Shown: positions 7,185 to 15,178, counted from the stretch's first letter. The stretch: DNA of 25,042 bases from Bacillota bacterium (GCA_023443515.1 JAEZUC010000137.1:1-25042); one strand, 5' to 3'. The notes: generated by a model from the letters alone, not told the origin. A program made the numbers and translations.

Positions 7185-8339
7185 ATGGGCAAATTACAAC
7201 TTATTGCTACGTCAGCATTTGGAATAGAAGCAATAACAGCAAGAGAATTAAAAAAACTCGGATATTTTGAACAGAAAGTAGAAAATGGGAGGGTTACTTT
7301 TTCGGGTGACGAATCGGCTATTTGCAGAACCAATTTGTGGCTCAGGACGGCAGATCGTGTTTTACTTAAAATGGGTGAATTCAAAGCCCTGAGTTTTGAA
7401 GAATTGTTTGAACAAACAAAAGCCTTGCCGTGGGATGAAATTATTCCTATGGATGCAGAATTTCCGGTAGAAGGAAAGTCGATTGATTCAAAGCTTTTCA
7501 GTGTCCCTGATTGTCAGGCTATAGTAAAAAAAGCAGTAGTTGAAAAGCTCAAACAAAAATATAAATGTGAATGGTTTGAAGAAAATGGCCCCAGGTATAG
7601 AATAGAAGTAGCGTTACTAAAAGACATAGTTACCCTGACAATAGATACAAGCGGAGCAGGCCTTCATAAGAGAGGCTACAGAAAACTGGTTGGAGGTGCT
7701 CCACTAAAGGAGACTCTTGCTTGTGCCATGATTCTGGTAAGTCATTGGAAGAAGGACAGGATTCTGCTTGATCCCTTCTGTGGAAGCGGGACTATTCCCA
7801 TAGAAGCGGCTATGATAGGAAGGAACATTGCACCGGGCTTGGGGCGAGAATTTGACGCTGAAAAGTGGGCGTCCATTCCCCAAAAACTGTGGGATGATGC
7901 GCGGGACGAAGCATACGATCTGATGGTTGAGGATCAGGAACTGAGAATCCACGGTTCGGATATTGATGAGGATGCTATGAGCCTTGCCAGATATCATGCA
8001 AAAAAAGCCGGTGTTGAGGATGCAATTCATCTTCAGAGACTTCCCATGTCTGACATAAGCTCCAGATATAAATACGGGATTATTATATGTAACCCTCCTT
8101 ATGGAGAAAGGCTTGGAGAAAAGGAAGCCGTAGAAAACCTCTACAGAGAAATGGGCAAAGTTTTTAAAAAGCTGGATACCTGGTCATATTATGTAATTAC
8201 TTCCAATATGGAATTTGAAAAACTATTTGGCAAAAGGGCAGATAAAAAACGCAAGCTATATAATGGCAGACTACTTTGTAACTTTTATCAGTTTTTTGGA
8301 CCGCCTCCACCCAAACAAATTATCAATACACAGCAATAA
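7185..8339 (+). CDS. THUMP-domain rRNA methyltransferase (RlmL N-terminal-type, YpsC-like)
   Basis: A 384-residue RNA guanine-N2 methyltransferase of the family of RlmL and Bacillus YpsC. The N-terminal third carries the THUMP RNA-binding domain (about residues 45-155, including the LRTADRVLLKMGEF strand-turn). The Rossmann-fold domain follows with motif I LLDPFCGSGT (194-203) and the N-PPY catalytic motif in CNPPYGERLG near residue 305, typical of N2-guanine methyltransferases acting on exocyclic amines. The reading frame extends up to a TTG at 7167, but GAAAGG sits about eight bases before ATG 7185, and the family usually begins at this Met. It lacks the second, RlmK-like methyltransferase domain of E. 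coli RlmL. Monocistronic with its own promoter. Confidence 0.88.
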   Translation: MGKLQLIATSAFGIEAITARELKKLGYFEQKVENGRVTFSGDESAICRTNLWLRTADRVLLKMGEFKALSFEELFEQTKALPWDEIIPMDAEFPVEGKSIDSKLFSVPDCQAIVKKAVVEKLKQKYKCEWFEENGPRYRIEVALLKDIVTLTIDTSGAGLHKRGYRKLVGGAPLKETLACAMILVSHWKKDRILLDPFCGSGTIPIEAAMIGRNIAPGLGREFDAEKWASIPQKLWDDARDEAYDLMVEDQELRIHGSDIDEDAMSLARYHAKKAGVEDAIHLQRLPMSDISSRYKYGIIICNPPYGERLGEKEAVENLYREMGKVFKKLDTWSYYVITSNMEFEKLFGKRADKKRKLYNGRLLCNFYQFFGPPPPKQIINTQQ

Positions 8340-8359
8340 TTTATATATTTTAAATAAAA

Positions 8360-8392
8360 TAGGCTAAGTATCGGTTGACGAGACTTAGCCTA
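8360..8392 (+). terminator. Hairpin after the THUMP methyltransferase, weak terminator
   Basis: TAGGCTAAGT (8360-8369) pairs with ACTTAGCCTA (8383-8392). The position is right for a terminator, but the 3' side continues AATTAGAT without a clear T run, so efficiency is doubtful. Confidence 0.45.
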
Positions 8393-8476
8393 ATTAGATA
8401 ACATAGTAATGTAGGAAAACTGTAGCACGGTAAAATTGCAAGTAAAAAAAATACGGTAATATGGTAGGTGAATTTA

Positions 8477-9745
8477 ATGTTTTTAAAGGTTGAAAAATCA
8501 AATCTTTCGGGTAATATAAACATTCCCGGATCAAAGTCTCACACTATAAGATCATTATTTCTGGCAGGGTTGGCAAAAGGTACAAGTATTATTAGAAATC
8601 CTTTGATTTCATCAGATGCAGTTTCTGCAGCCGATGTCTGCAGAGCTTTTGGCTCGACATATGATCTTGATGAAGAAAGTTATACGGTCAACGGAATCGG
8701 AGCGTGTCCGCAGGTTCCGGAAAATGTTATTGATGTGGGCAATTCAGGAACAAGTCTCAGACTTGGGCTTATGACCGCTGCCCTTGTCGAGGGTCATACT
8801 GTTTTTACAGGGGATTATCAGATTCGTAAAAGACAGATTGGGCCTTTGGTTAAAGCCATAAATAATCTGGGGGGCACCGCGTTTACGACCAGAGGAAATG
8901 AGTCTGCTCCTGTAGTTATTAAAGGAAGGGCAACCGGAGGTTTTACGGAACTTGATTCTGTAACGTCCCAATACCTGTCCTCTATTTTGTTAAATGCTCC
9001 ACTGCTTGAAAAGGATACCCATGTAAAAATTATACGTCTAAATGAAATACCTTATGTAGAAATTACATTGTGGTGGCTCGACAAGCTGGGCATCAAATAT
9101 TCACACAATTCAATGAAAGAATTCTTCGTACCCGGAAGCCAACAATACAAGCCTTTTGATTGTACTATTCCCGGAGATTTCTCCACAGCAACCTTCTTTA
9201 TGGTTCAAGCTGCGATATCCGGTAACGAGTTGGTTCTGACAAACCTTGATATGTCTGACCCTCAGGGAGATAAAGCTGTTCTTGGCATACTACAGGATAT
9301 GGGTGCTGAAGTACAATACAATGAAAAAAGTATAAAAATTAAAGGAAAGATTCTAAAAGGAAGAGAGATTGATATGAATTCCATACCTGATGCTCTTCCG
9401 GCCATGGCTGTAGCAGCATGTTTTGCAAAAGGTGAAACCAGACTGGTCAATGTTCCTCAGGCAAGACTAAAAGAAACTGATAGAATTAGTGTAATGTGTT
9501 CTGAGCTTACTAAAATGGGTGCTGACATAACCGAGCTTCCCGATGGATTGATAATACGCGAAAGTAAATTGCACGGAACGGCTGTAAAAGGACATGATGA
9601 TCACAGAGTGGTAATGTCTCTGGCGATAGCCGGTTTGAATTGCGATGGTGAAACCATTATTGATACAGCTGAGGCCATGAATGTTACATATCCTGGTTTT
9701 GTTGAATCGGTAAAAAGCTGCGGCGGAAAAATTCAATTAATATAA
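8477..9745 (+). CDS. aroA: 3-phosphoshikimate 1-carboxyvinyltransferase (EPSP synthase)
   Basis: Sixth step of the shikimate pathway: joins phosphoenolpyruvate to shikimate-3-phosphate. The 422-residue protein shows PGSKSHTIRS (17-26, with the substrate-binding K20, S21 and R25), GNSGTSLRLG (88-97), a GDYQIRKR segment near 112-119 in place of the usual GDxSLRxRP, and the C-terminal RLKETDRI and DDHRVVMS motifs with the active-site acids. A GTG at 8468 is in frame, but AGGTG at 8466-8470 fits ATG 8477 with six bases' spacing, so the shorter start is chosen. First gene of a cluster with aroC, aroK and a Spo0A-like gene; 34 bases separate it from aroC. No convincing promoter is visible just upstream. 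Confidence 0.94.
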   Translation: MFLKVEKSNLSGNINIPGSKSHTIRSLFLAGLAKGTSIIRNPLISSDAVSAADVCRAFGSTYDLDEESYTVNGIGACPQVPENVIDVGNSGTSLRLGLMTAALVEGHTVFTGDYQIRKRQIGPLVKAINNLGGTAFTTRGNESAPVVIKGRATGGFTELDSVTSQYLSSILLNAPLLEKDTHVKIIRLNEIPYVEITLWWLDKLGIKYSHNSMKEFFVPGSQQYKPFDCTIPGDFSTATFFMVQAAISGNELVLTNLDMSDPQGDKAVLGILQDMGAEVQYNEKSIKIKGKILKGREIDMNSIPDALPAMAVAACFAKGETRLVNVPQARLKETDRISVMCSELTKMGADITELPDGLIIRESKLHGTAVKGHDDHRVVMSLAIAGLNCDGETIIDTAEAMNVTYPGFVESVKSCGGKIQLI

Positions 9746-9779
9746 TTACAGCCGCACTGTGCGGTTTATGGAGGTAAAT

Positions 9780-10958
9780 ATGTTAGGAAATACATTTGGC
9801 AGGTTATTCAGAGTTACAACATGCGGGGAATCCTATTCAGGAGCTTTCAGAAAGAATCCGGATATCCCGCCCGAATTGTGGGGAGGACTGGCAGTAATAG
9901 TTGACGGTGTGCCCGCCGGTCTAAAAATTACCTCGCAAATTATTCAGGAAGAACTGGATAAAAGAAAACCGGGACAGTCTCAGTTGCACACTCCAAGATC
10001 AGAAGCTGATAAAGTATATATTTTTTCAGGAGTAATGCAGGATGACAGAACAACGGGTGCACCTGTGTGCATGATTATCCCAAGCAGTGATATAGGAGAT
10101 TACCATATAGAACAGCACAAAGGTAATAAAGACTTGTTAAGACCCGGACAGGCAGCATACACCTATTATAAAAAATATGGGGAGCACTCTGACTATCTGG
10201 GAGCAGGAAGGGCATCGGCACGTGAAACAGTTGCCAGAGTAGCAGGAGGAGCTGTAGCAAAAATAATACTTGATAGTATGGGAATTGACGTAATAGCATT
10301 TACTGTTGAATCCCATGGTATAAAAGCAGGACCGTTCTCATACGAAACAGCAAAACAGAATTACAGAACAAATGAGATAAATTGTCCGGATTCAGATATT
10401 GCAAAGCTTATGATTGATGATCTGCTCCAGGTAAAAAAGGAAGGGGATTCCTGCGGAGGTGCCGTGGAGATAATAGCAAAGGGAGTACCTGCGGGACTTG
10501 GAGAGCCTGTTTTTGACAAGTTGAGCGCCACAATTGCACATGGAATTATGTCTATTGGCGGTGTAAAAGGAATCGAGATAGGAGACGGCTTTGATGTTAC
10601 ATCCAAAAGGGGTTCGGAATGTAATGATACTCCTTATTTCGATGAGGAAACAGGACGTATCAGATTTAAAACAAACAGGGCAGGCGGTATGCTCGGAGGA
10701 ATATCAAACGGTGAAGAAATAAGAATACGCGTTGCTGTCAAGCCTACACCAACCATTTTAAAGGATCAGCTGACAGTTAATGTATCAACACTTGAACCGG
10801 TTACCCATAAATTTGCATCAAGAAGCGACCCTTCCCTTGTACCTAGAATATACCCAATATGCGAAGCAATGGTCAGAATGGCCCTTGTTGATAGTATACT
10901 CATGGCCTCAGGAAGCAGAAGTATAACTGATATGGATAACAGGTGGGATAAGCTATGA
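9780..10958 (+). CDS. aroC: Chorismate synthase, divergent (active-site histidines replaced)
   Basis: Makes chorismate from EPSP using reduced FMN. The 392-residue chain aligns along its whole length with AroC: VDGVPAGL (41-48), GAGRASARET (141-150), GVPAGLGEPVFDKL (235-248), GDGFDVTSKRGSE (268-280), AGGMLGGISNG (301-311). However, the family's GESHG is GESYSG here (Y19 for His), RPGHAD is RPGQAA (Q124 for His), and RHDP is RSDP (S349 for His). An insertion of about 13 residues follows Y19, and an extra H136 appears in YGEHSDY. The reading frame is intact and the flanking motifs are perfect, so this is not a decaying copy. GGAGG five bases before ATG 9780 decides the start over the in-frame GTG at 9759. 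The stop overlaps the aroK ATG by four bases. Confidence 0.88.
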   Translation: MLGNTFGRLFRVTTCGESYSGAFRKNPDIPPELWGGLAVIVDGVPAGLKITSQIIQEELDKRKPGQSQLHTPRSEADKVYIFSGVMQDDRTTGAPVCMIIPSSDIGDYHIEQHKGNKDLLRPGQAAYTYYKKYGEHSDYLGAGRASARETVARVAGGAVAKIILDSMGIDVIAFTVESHGIKAGPFSYETAKQNYRTNEINCPDSDIAKLMIDDLLQVKKEGDSCGGAVEIIAKGVPAGLGEPVFDKLSATIAHGIMSIGGVKGIEIGDGFDVTSKRGSECNDTPYFDEETGRIRFKTNRAGGMLGGISNGEEIRIRVAVKPTPTILKDQLTVNVSTLEPVTHKFASRSDPSLVPRIYPICEAMVRMALVDSILMASGSRSITDMDNRWDKL

Positions 10959-11452
10959 TAGAGCCACGGAAAAATATAATATTGATAGGTATGCCTGGCA
11001 GTGGCAAAACGACAGTTGGGAAAATATTGTCGGAAAGACTTGGGTACACCTTTATTGATACTGACCAACTCATCTGTGAATTGACCGGTAAAACCCCCAG
11101 ACGACTTGTGGAGGAAGATGGCCTTGAACATTTTATGAAAATCCAGGATGAAGCAGTTATTTCAATAAATGATAATAATTGTATAATATCAACAGGTGGA
11201 GGCCTTGTTCATAGTGAAATTTCAATGAATTATTTAAAAAGCATAGGATTTATTATATATTTGGATACAAAGTATGATATTATTAGAGAGAGAATGGATT
11301 CATCCAGAAAATTAGTAAGAACAGCAGGAACTTTACTTGAGTTGTATAACCATAGAGTTCCTCTGTACAAAAAATACGCAGACGCAGTTATAAATTGTGA
11401 TTCTGCGGATCCTGATGCCGTTTCGGGGACGATACTCGGGAGCATGTCTTAA
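10955..11452 (+). CDS. aroK: Shikimate kinase
   Basis: Phosphorylates shikimate to shikimate-3-phosphate, the substrate of the aroA product. 165 residues, a normal length. The P-loop GMPGSGKT spans 12-19, the shikimate-binding DTD is at 35-37, the TGGG segment follows near residue 74, and the lid and adenine-side arginines occur in the second half (RKLVRT, HRVPLYKKYAD). It starts in an ATGA overlap with the aroC stop, so it is translationally coupled. The operon order aroA-aroC-aroK covers three of the last steps to chorismate but is not in pathway order. The Spo0A-like gene follows after 38 bases without a terminator. Confidence 0.95.
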   Translation: MIEPRKNIILIGMPGSGKTTVGKILSERLGYTFIDTDQLICELTGKTPRRLVEEDGLEHFMKIQDEAVISINDNNCIISTGGGLVHSEISMNYLKSIGFIIYLDTKYDIIRERMDSSRKLVRTAGTLLELYNHRVPLYKKYADAVINCDSADPDAVSGTILGSMS

Positions 11453-11490
11453 ATAAGTATAAATTAAAAGAAAAGGTAAAAAGAGGTACC

Positions 11491-12246
11491 ATGAGTAAGA
11501 TAAGGATTTTAATTGCTGACGACAATCTGTTGGCTGCACAGACATTAAGGGATAATTTAGCAGAGTACGATGACTTAGAGGTAACCAATATAGCTCAAGA
11601 TGGATTTGAGGCAATTGAGCTTATAGAAAAGGATTTACCCGATGTAGTTTTATTGGACATAATTATGCCAAAGCTGGATGGCATAGGTGTACTAGAATAT
11701 GCCAGGACATTGACAAAGGAAAGCAGACCTATATTTATCATTTTTTCAGCAATAAGCCAGGAAATTTATATCTCTAGAGCCATGAACCTTGGGGCGAATT
11801 ATTACATTATCAAGCCCTTTGACGAAAGTATTATTGCGGCTAGAGTAAGGCAGTTATACTCTGATTCTGAAAAAGCCCAAATTGGAAAACGTCAATATAC
11901 ATATAGTGCCACAAATACTTATAAACAAAAAAATCAGACAGATAATGAATTAAAGCTTCTTGCAACAAAATATATGAGAGAACATGGCTTGAAAGCACAT
12001 ATGACCGGGTATTCGTATATCAGAGATATAATAACAGCATCTTTTGATTATTATTGTAAAACAGGTTCTTTACCGAAAGGAGTTTACAGATCAATAGCCG
12101 AAAAAAACGGTGTTCCGGTTCAAAAAGTTGAGAGAGCAATAAGAAACTGCATTGAAAAAGGAATTGATGAGAACCCAGATGCAAAAAAACCAACAAATTC
12201 ACAAATTATATGCCATATTATAGAGAAAATAAGAAAAAACAACTAA
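11491..12246 (+). CDS. Spo0A-like response regulator (paralogue with shortened effector domain)
   Basis: 251 residues: receiver domain 1-125 and Spo0A-type DNA-binding domain about 155-250. The phosphorylation site is complete: D10 and D11, D56 in LLDIIMP, S86 at the switch position, K108 in IIKPFDE. The C-terminal half keeps the Spo0A hallmark motifs GYSYIRDII, KVERAIRN (recognition helix) and KPTNSQII. Compared with Bacillus Spo0A the segment between the recognition helix and KPTNS is about 14 residues shorter and lacks the SLFGYTV stretch. That region, as I recall, contributes to sigma-A-dependent activation in Bacillus, so this protein may bind 0A-like boxes without acting the same way. 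The true sporulation Spo0A normally sits next to spoIVB, which is absent here. It is co-transcribed with aroK by position. Confidence 0.85.
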   Translation: MSKIRILIADDNLLAAQTLRDNLAEYDDLEVTNIAQDGFEAIELIEKDLPDVVLLDIIMPKLDGIGVLEYARTLTKESRPIFIIFSAISQEIYISRAMNLGANYYIIKPFDESIIAARVRQLYSDSEKAQIGKRQYTYSATNTYKQKNQTDNELKLLATKYMREHGLKAHMTGYSYIRDIITASFDYYCKTGSLPKGVYRSIAEKNGVPVQKVERAIRNCIEKGIDENPDAKKPTNSQIICHIIEKIRKNN

Positions 12247-12250
12247 TACA

Positions 12251-12303
12251 AAAGGGGCTGTCGTAAGAAAGAAATTACTTTCTACCTTATGACAGCCCCC
12301 TTT
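12251..12303. terminator. Terminator of the aro operon, facing HU
   Basis: AAAGGGGCTGTC (12251-12262) pairs with GACAGCCCCCTTT (12291-12303, one bulged C), extended by GTAAG/CTTAT and AAAG/CTTT inner stems. It lies between convergent genes and may act in both directions. Confidence 0.8.
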
Positions 12304-12316
12304 ATGTAGTTTAGCA

Positions 12317-12592
12317 TTAAGCGTTTACGTTATCCTTTAAACCTTTTCCAGCCTTAAATACTGGAGCCTTGGAAGCTGGAATAGTAATCTCTTCCTTAGT
12401 CTGAGGATTTCTGCCTTTTCTAGCAGCTCTTTCTCTAACTTCGAAAGTTCCGAATCCAACTAATGTAACTTTATCGCCAGCTTTAAGAGTTTCCTCTACG
12501 GAAGAAATAAAAGCATTCAAAGCAGCTTCACTATTTTTCTTATTTAAGCCTGACTTTGTAGCGATGGAATTGATTAAATCTGATTTATTCAT
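12317..12592 (-). CDS. hup: DNA-binding protein HU
   Basis: The histone-like nucleoid protein that bends DNA as a dimer. 91 residues, the standard length. It begins MNKSDLINSIA, has the GFGTFEVRERAARKGRNP signature at about 46-63 that leads into the flexible DNA-clasping arm, and ends with KAGKGLKD. A strong GGAGG site lies eight bases before the ATG on the reverse strand, and a good promoter is found at 12628-12656. In spore formers HBsu-type HU is essential, and this one looks like the main copy, though others elsewhere cannot be excluded. Confidence 0.96.
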   Translation of the reverse strand: MNKSDLINSIATKSGLNKKNSEAALNAFISSVEETLKAGDKVTLVGFGTFEVRERAARKGRNPQTKEEITIPASKAPVFKAGKGLKDNVNA

Positions 12593-12627
12593 TTATATAC
12601 AACCTCCTAAAAATGGAATTCGACAAT

Positions 12628-12656
12628 ATTTTATAATGAAAGCTCGCTAAAGTCAA
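12628..12656 (-). promoter_or_regulatory. Sigma-A promoter of the HU gene
   Basis: Reverse strand TTGACT (12651-12656), 17-base spacer, TAAAAT (12628-12633); both hexamers match 5/6. The leader would be about 30 bases. A strong promoter fits an abundant protein. Confidence 0.65.
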
Positions 12657-12667
12657 GCCTTTCAGGG

Positions 12668-12683
12668 CAAAATAGTTATTTTG
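12668..12683. repeat. Perfect palindrome upstream of the HU promoter
   Basis: CAAAATAGTTATTTTG: two 7-base arms around GT. It lies 12 bases upstream of the HU -35 element, where an operator or UP-like element could act. The function is unknown. Confidence 0.4.
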
Positions 12684-12721
12684 TACCATCCAAAATAGGA
12701 AATATTTTATCATTTTACGTT

Positions 12722-13105
12722 TTAGTTAGGGACCACATGTATATTAACTTTATCCAATCTGGATTTTAAAGCTTTATAAAAATAGTTTTCGCTGTGATCT
12801 CCTTTGGAATCACCCATAACCAACATGTCTATATTGTTTTCCAGAGAATAGGAAACAATGGTATCCACAATATCGTCAGACCTTAAAACCGTCAGATTGG
12901 CACCGACTGATTTTGCTATACCGAAAAGATATTCCAGTGCTTCCCCTTCTTTTTCATTATCAAGAAAACTCCAGTCATTTTTTGCTACGTGTATTATAAA
13001 CAGAGAGTCCCCATCATTTGAGAATTCCAAAGCCTTTTTAATAAGTCTTTCGCAAGTTTTTTGCTGTGTTACGCAAACCAAAATATTACTGGCAATTGAT
13101 TTCAA
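12722..13105 (-). CDS. Small universal stress protein (UspA/KdpD-Usp fold)
   Basis: 127 residues with the Usp alpha/beta pattern: first strand SNILVCVTQQKTCERLIKKA (residues 6-25), the LFIIHVAKND strand, and the DMLVMGDSKGDHSENYF segment near residues 93-109 in place of the usual GSHG/GxSG nucleotide loop. It is closest in look to the Usp domain fused to KdpD sensor kinases, here as a free-standing protein. The start is a TTG with GGAGG seven bases upstream on the reverse strand; no ATG with a ribosome site lies in range. The G-2x-G-9x-G(S/T) ATP-binding motif is not intact, so ATP binding is doubtful. It reads toward HU, which has its own promoter. Confidence 0.75.
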   Translation of the reverse strand: MKSIASNILVCVTQQKTCERLIKKALEFSNDGDSLFIIHVAKNDWSFLDNEKEGEALEYLFGIAKSVGANLTVLRSDDIVDTIVSYSLENNIDMLVMGDSKGDHSENYFYKALKSRLDKVNIHVVPN

Positions 13106-13253
13106 AAAATAGCCTCCTTATACCCGTAATAAAACGATTGGGAATGAAATAATAAAACTTCTATATCAATATTATACTAAAAAAATGATGATTTGTCTTT
13201 ATAGTTTACGGGTTTTGATAGCTATTATACGGTTATAAAATATTTAAAAACAG

Positions 13254-13282
13254 TTGTTGAGACAAAATGGCAAATGTATAAT
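13254..13282 (+). promoter_or_regulatory. Candidate promoter of the fumarase genes
   Basis: TTGTTG (13254-13259), 17-base spacer and a perfect TATAAT (13277-13282), about 40 bases before the start codon. The -35 is weak (3/6). Confidence 0.45.
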
Positions 13283-13322
13283 AAAAAGTATACTTTACTT
13301 TAATAATTTAAACGGAGGAAGC

Positions 13323-14165
13323 ATGCGAGAAATTAATGTAACGACAATAATAGAAGAAGTCAGCAGGCTGTGTATACAAGCAAATTATTTCCTTAACAGT
13401 GATGTAAAACAAGCTATGGAAAAAGGCATGGAGTGTGAGGAATCACAGATAGGTAAAGAAATACTTGATAAACTTCTTATAAATGCTAGTCTGGCCGGCG
13501 ATAAAAGAGTTGCCATATGTCAGGACACGGGAATGGCAGTGGTTTTTGTAACTATTGGACAGGAAGTTCATATAGCAGGCGGAGGGTTGGCAGAAGCAAT
13601 AAATGAAGGTGTAAGAAGAGGGTATAAAGAAGGTTTTCTTAGAAAATCAGTTGTGAGTGACCCTATTGAAAGAGTAAATACCGGTGATAATACACCTGCT
13701 GTAATCCACTATGATATTGTTGAAGGTGATATACTCAAAATTGAGTTGGCTCCGAAAGGTTTTGGCAGCGAGAACATGAGTGCATTGAAAATGCTGAAGC
13801 CCTCAGATGGTATAGAAGGAGTAAAGAAATTTATACTTGATACCGTAGACAAGGCAGGGCCGAATCCGTGTCCTCCTATAGTAGTAGGAGTAGGAATCGG
13901 AGGAACAATGGAAAAAGCGTCCATATTAGCAAAGAGGGCATTGTTGAGACCAATAAATGAACGGAGCAACATAGAATATGTGAGAAACCTTGAAATTGAA
14001 ATGCTGGATAAGGTAAATCAACTGGGGATAGGTCCGGCAGGACTGGGTGGTAATACAACAGCACTGGCGGTCAATGTAGAGACATATCCTACACACATAG
14101 CAGGATTGCCTGTTGCAATAAATATAAGCTGTCATGTTACAAGACATGCAGAAGTGATATTATAA
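13323..14165 (+). CDS. fumA: Fumarate hydratase class I, alpha subunit
   Basis: The iron-sulfur domain of the two-subunit fumarase that interconverts fumarate and malate. The 280-residue protein has the three cysteines that hold the 4Fe-4S cluster: C66 in AICQDTG, C183 in PNPCPP and C270 in NISCHVTRHAE. The start is the ATG at 13323 with ACGGAGG just before it; the frame runs upstream to a TTG that lacks a ribosome site and falls in the promoter. The beta subunit gene follows 12 bases later, the usual split arrangement in anaerobes. The closely related L(+)-tartrate dehydratase has the same subunit layout; fumarase is favoured by context in a core metabolic region. Confidence 0.9.
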   Translation: MREINVTTIIEEVSRLCIQANYFLNSDVKQAMEKGMECEESQIGKEILDKLLINASLAGDKRVAICQDTGMAVVFVTIGQEVHIAGGGLAEAINEGVRRGYKEGFLRKSVVSDPIERVNTGDNTPAVIHYDIVEGDILKIELAPKGFGSENMSALKMLKPSDGIEGVKKFILDTVDKAGPNPCPPIVVGVGIGGTMEKASILAKRALLRPINERSNIEYVRNLEIEMLDKVNQLGIGPAGLGGNTTALAVNVETYPTHIAGLPVAINISCHVTRHAEVIL

Positions 14166-14177
14166 GGGGGAAGGAAA

Positions 14178-14735
14178 ATGCATCATAATTTAACGGCACC
14201 TTTTGACAGAGAAAAGGCCAGAATGCTGAAAGCAGGCGATACTGTGTCCCTTAGCGGTGCCATTTATACTGCCAGAGATGCTGCACATAAAAAAATGCTG
14301 GAATTACTAAAGGAGAACAAGGAGCTTCCGTTTGATATAAAAAACCAAACGATTTATTATGTTGGCCCATGTCCTTGCAGGGAAGGCGAAATCATCGGGT
14401 CAGCGGGGCCAACTACAAGTTATAGGATGGATGCTTATGCTCCCACACTGATAAAACTTGGTGAAACAGGTATGATAGGGAAAGGTCTGAGAGACCAGAA
14501 TGTTATTGATGCAATAAAAGAGTTTGGAGCAGTTTATTTGGGTGCAATAGGTGGTGCGGGTGCTTTAATGGCAGAATGTATCAAAAGTCAGGAAATTATT
14601 GCTTTTCCGGAATTAGGGGCTGAGGCTGTAAGGCGCCTTGAGGTTGAAGATTTTCCATTAACTGTAATTATTGATAGCGACGGGAATAACCTGTATGAAA
14701 TCGGAAGAAAGCAGTTTGGGAAAATTAAACTGTAA
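14178..14735 (+). CDS. fumB: Fumarate hydratase class I, beta subunit
   Basis: The second subunit, equivalent to the C-terminal domain of single-chain class I fumarases. 185 residues. The key stretch is CREGEIIGSAGPTTSYRMD near residues 71-89, followed by the MIGKG motif near 107; these form the substrate and catalytic side of the active site. It uses a GGGGGAAGG ribosome site, separated from the alpha gene by 12 bases, so the two are made together. No strong terminator follows; the next gene has its own likely -10 element. Confidence 0.9.
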   Translation: MHHNLTAPFDREKARMLKAGDTVSLSGAIYTARDAAHKKMLELLKENKELPFDIKNQTIYYVGPCPCREGEIIGSAGPTTSYRMDAYAPTLIKLGETGMIGKGLRDQNVIDAIKEFGAVYLGAIGGAGALMAECIKSQEIIAFPELGAEAVRRLEVEDFPLTVIIDSDGNNLYEIGRKQFGKIKL

Positions 14736-14839
14736 ACAAGCTTTAAATTATGTAGTATATTTTTAAAATTAATTAGTGTATAATACAAAAGTGACAGCAA
14801 TTGTTAATTTGTTAAATATCATAAGGAGGTTTTATCATA

Positions 14840-15043
14840 ATGGCTAAGGTAACTAAAGACATGATTATTTCTGACGTTTTAAACTTGGATAAGGGTACAG
14901 TTCCGATATTTCTTGAAAGCGGTATGCACTGTCTTGGATGTCCGTCATCTTCAGGTGAAAGCATTGAAGATGCATGTGCAATTCATGGTATAGATGCCGA
15001 TCAATTGATTGATAACTTGAATAAATATCTTGAAAATAAATAA
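14840..15043 (+). CDS. DUF1858 protein with CxxC (hybrid-cluster-associated redox disulfide type)
   Basis: 67 residues of the DUF1858 family, related to the N-terminal domain of ScdA. The core is MHCLGCPSSSGESIEDAC (29-46), containing a CxxC (C31, C34) and another Cys at 46; the family has been described as a redox disulfide domain associated with hybrid-cluster proteins. A strong AAGGAGG site precedes the ATG. A TATAAT at 14779-14784 may be its -10, with no good -35. A terminator follows at once, so it can be a single-gene transcript or the end of the fumarase unit. The physiological role is unproven; Fe-S or nitrosative stress handling is a guess from the family name. Confidence 0.85.
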   Translation: MAKVTKDMIISDVLNLDKGTVPIFLESGMHCLGCPSSSGESIEDACAIHGIDADQLIDNLNKYLENK

Positions 15044-15054
15044 TATGTTTATAA

Positions 15055-15092
15055 AAAATACCTGGAGTATAAATTCCAGGTATTTTATTTTT
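15055..15092 (+). terminator. Terminator after the DUF1858 gene
   Basis: AAAATACCTGGA (15055-15066) pairs with TCCAGGTATTTT (15075-15086), 12 bp with an 8-base loop, followed by ATTTTT. Confidence 0.85.
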
Positions 15093-15149
15093 ATATAATA
15101 AATTTAAGAGAAGAGTTAATACTAATTTTGCAGTCTGTATTACTTTATG

Positions 15150-15178
15150 TTGAATTATAAATTTCACTACGTTATAAT
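15150..15178 (+). promoter_or_regulatory. Candidate sigma-A promoter of purA
   Basis: TTGAAT (15150-15155), 17-base spacer, perfect TATAAT (15173-15178). The leader to the ATG is about 85 bases; I see no purine riboswitch core in it. Confidence 0.6.

Noticed and set aside
9780..10958. aroC as a pseudogene because of the missing histidines
   Set aside because: The frame is intact, other motifs are perfect, the substitutions are clean, and the ATGA coupling to aroK is kept.
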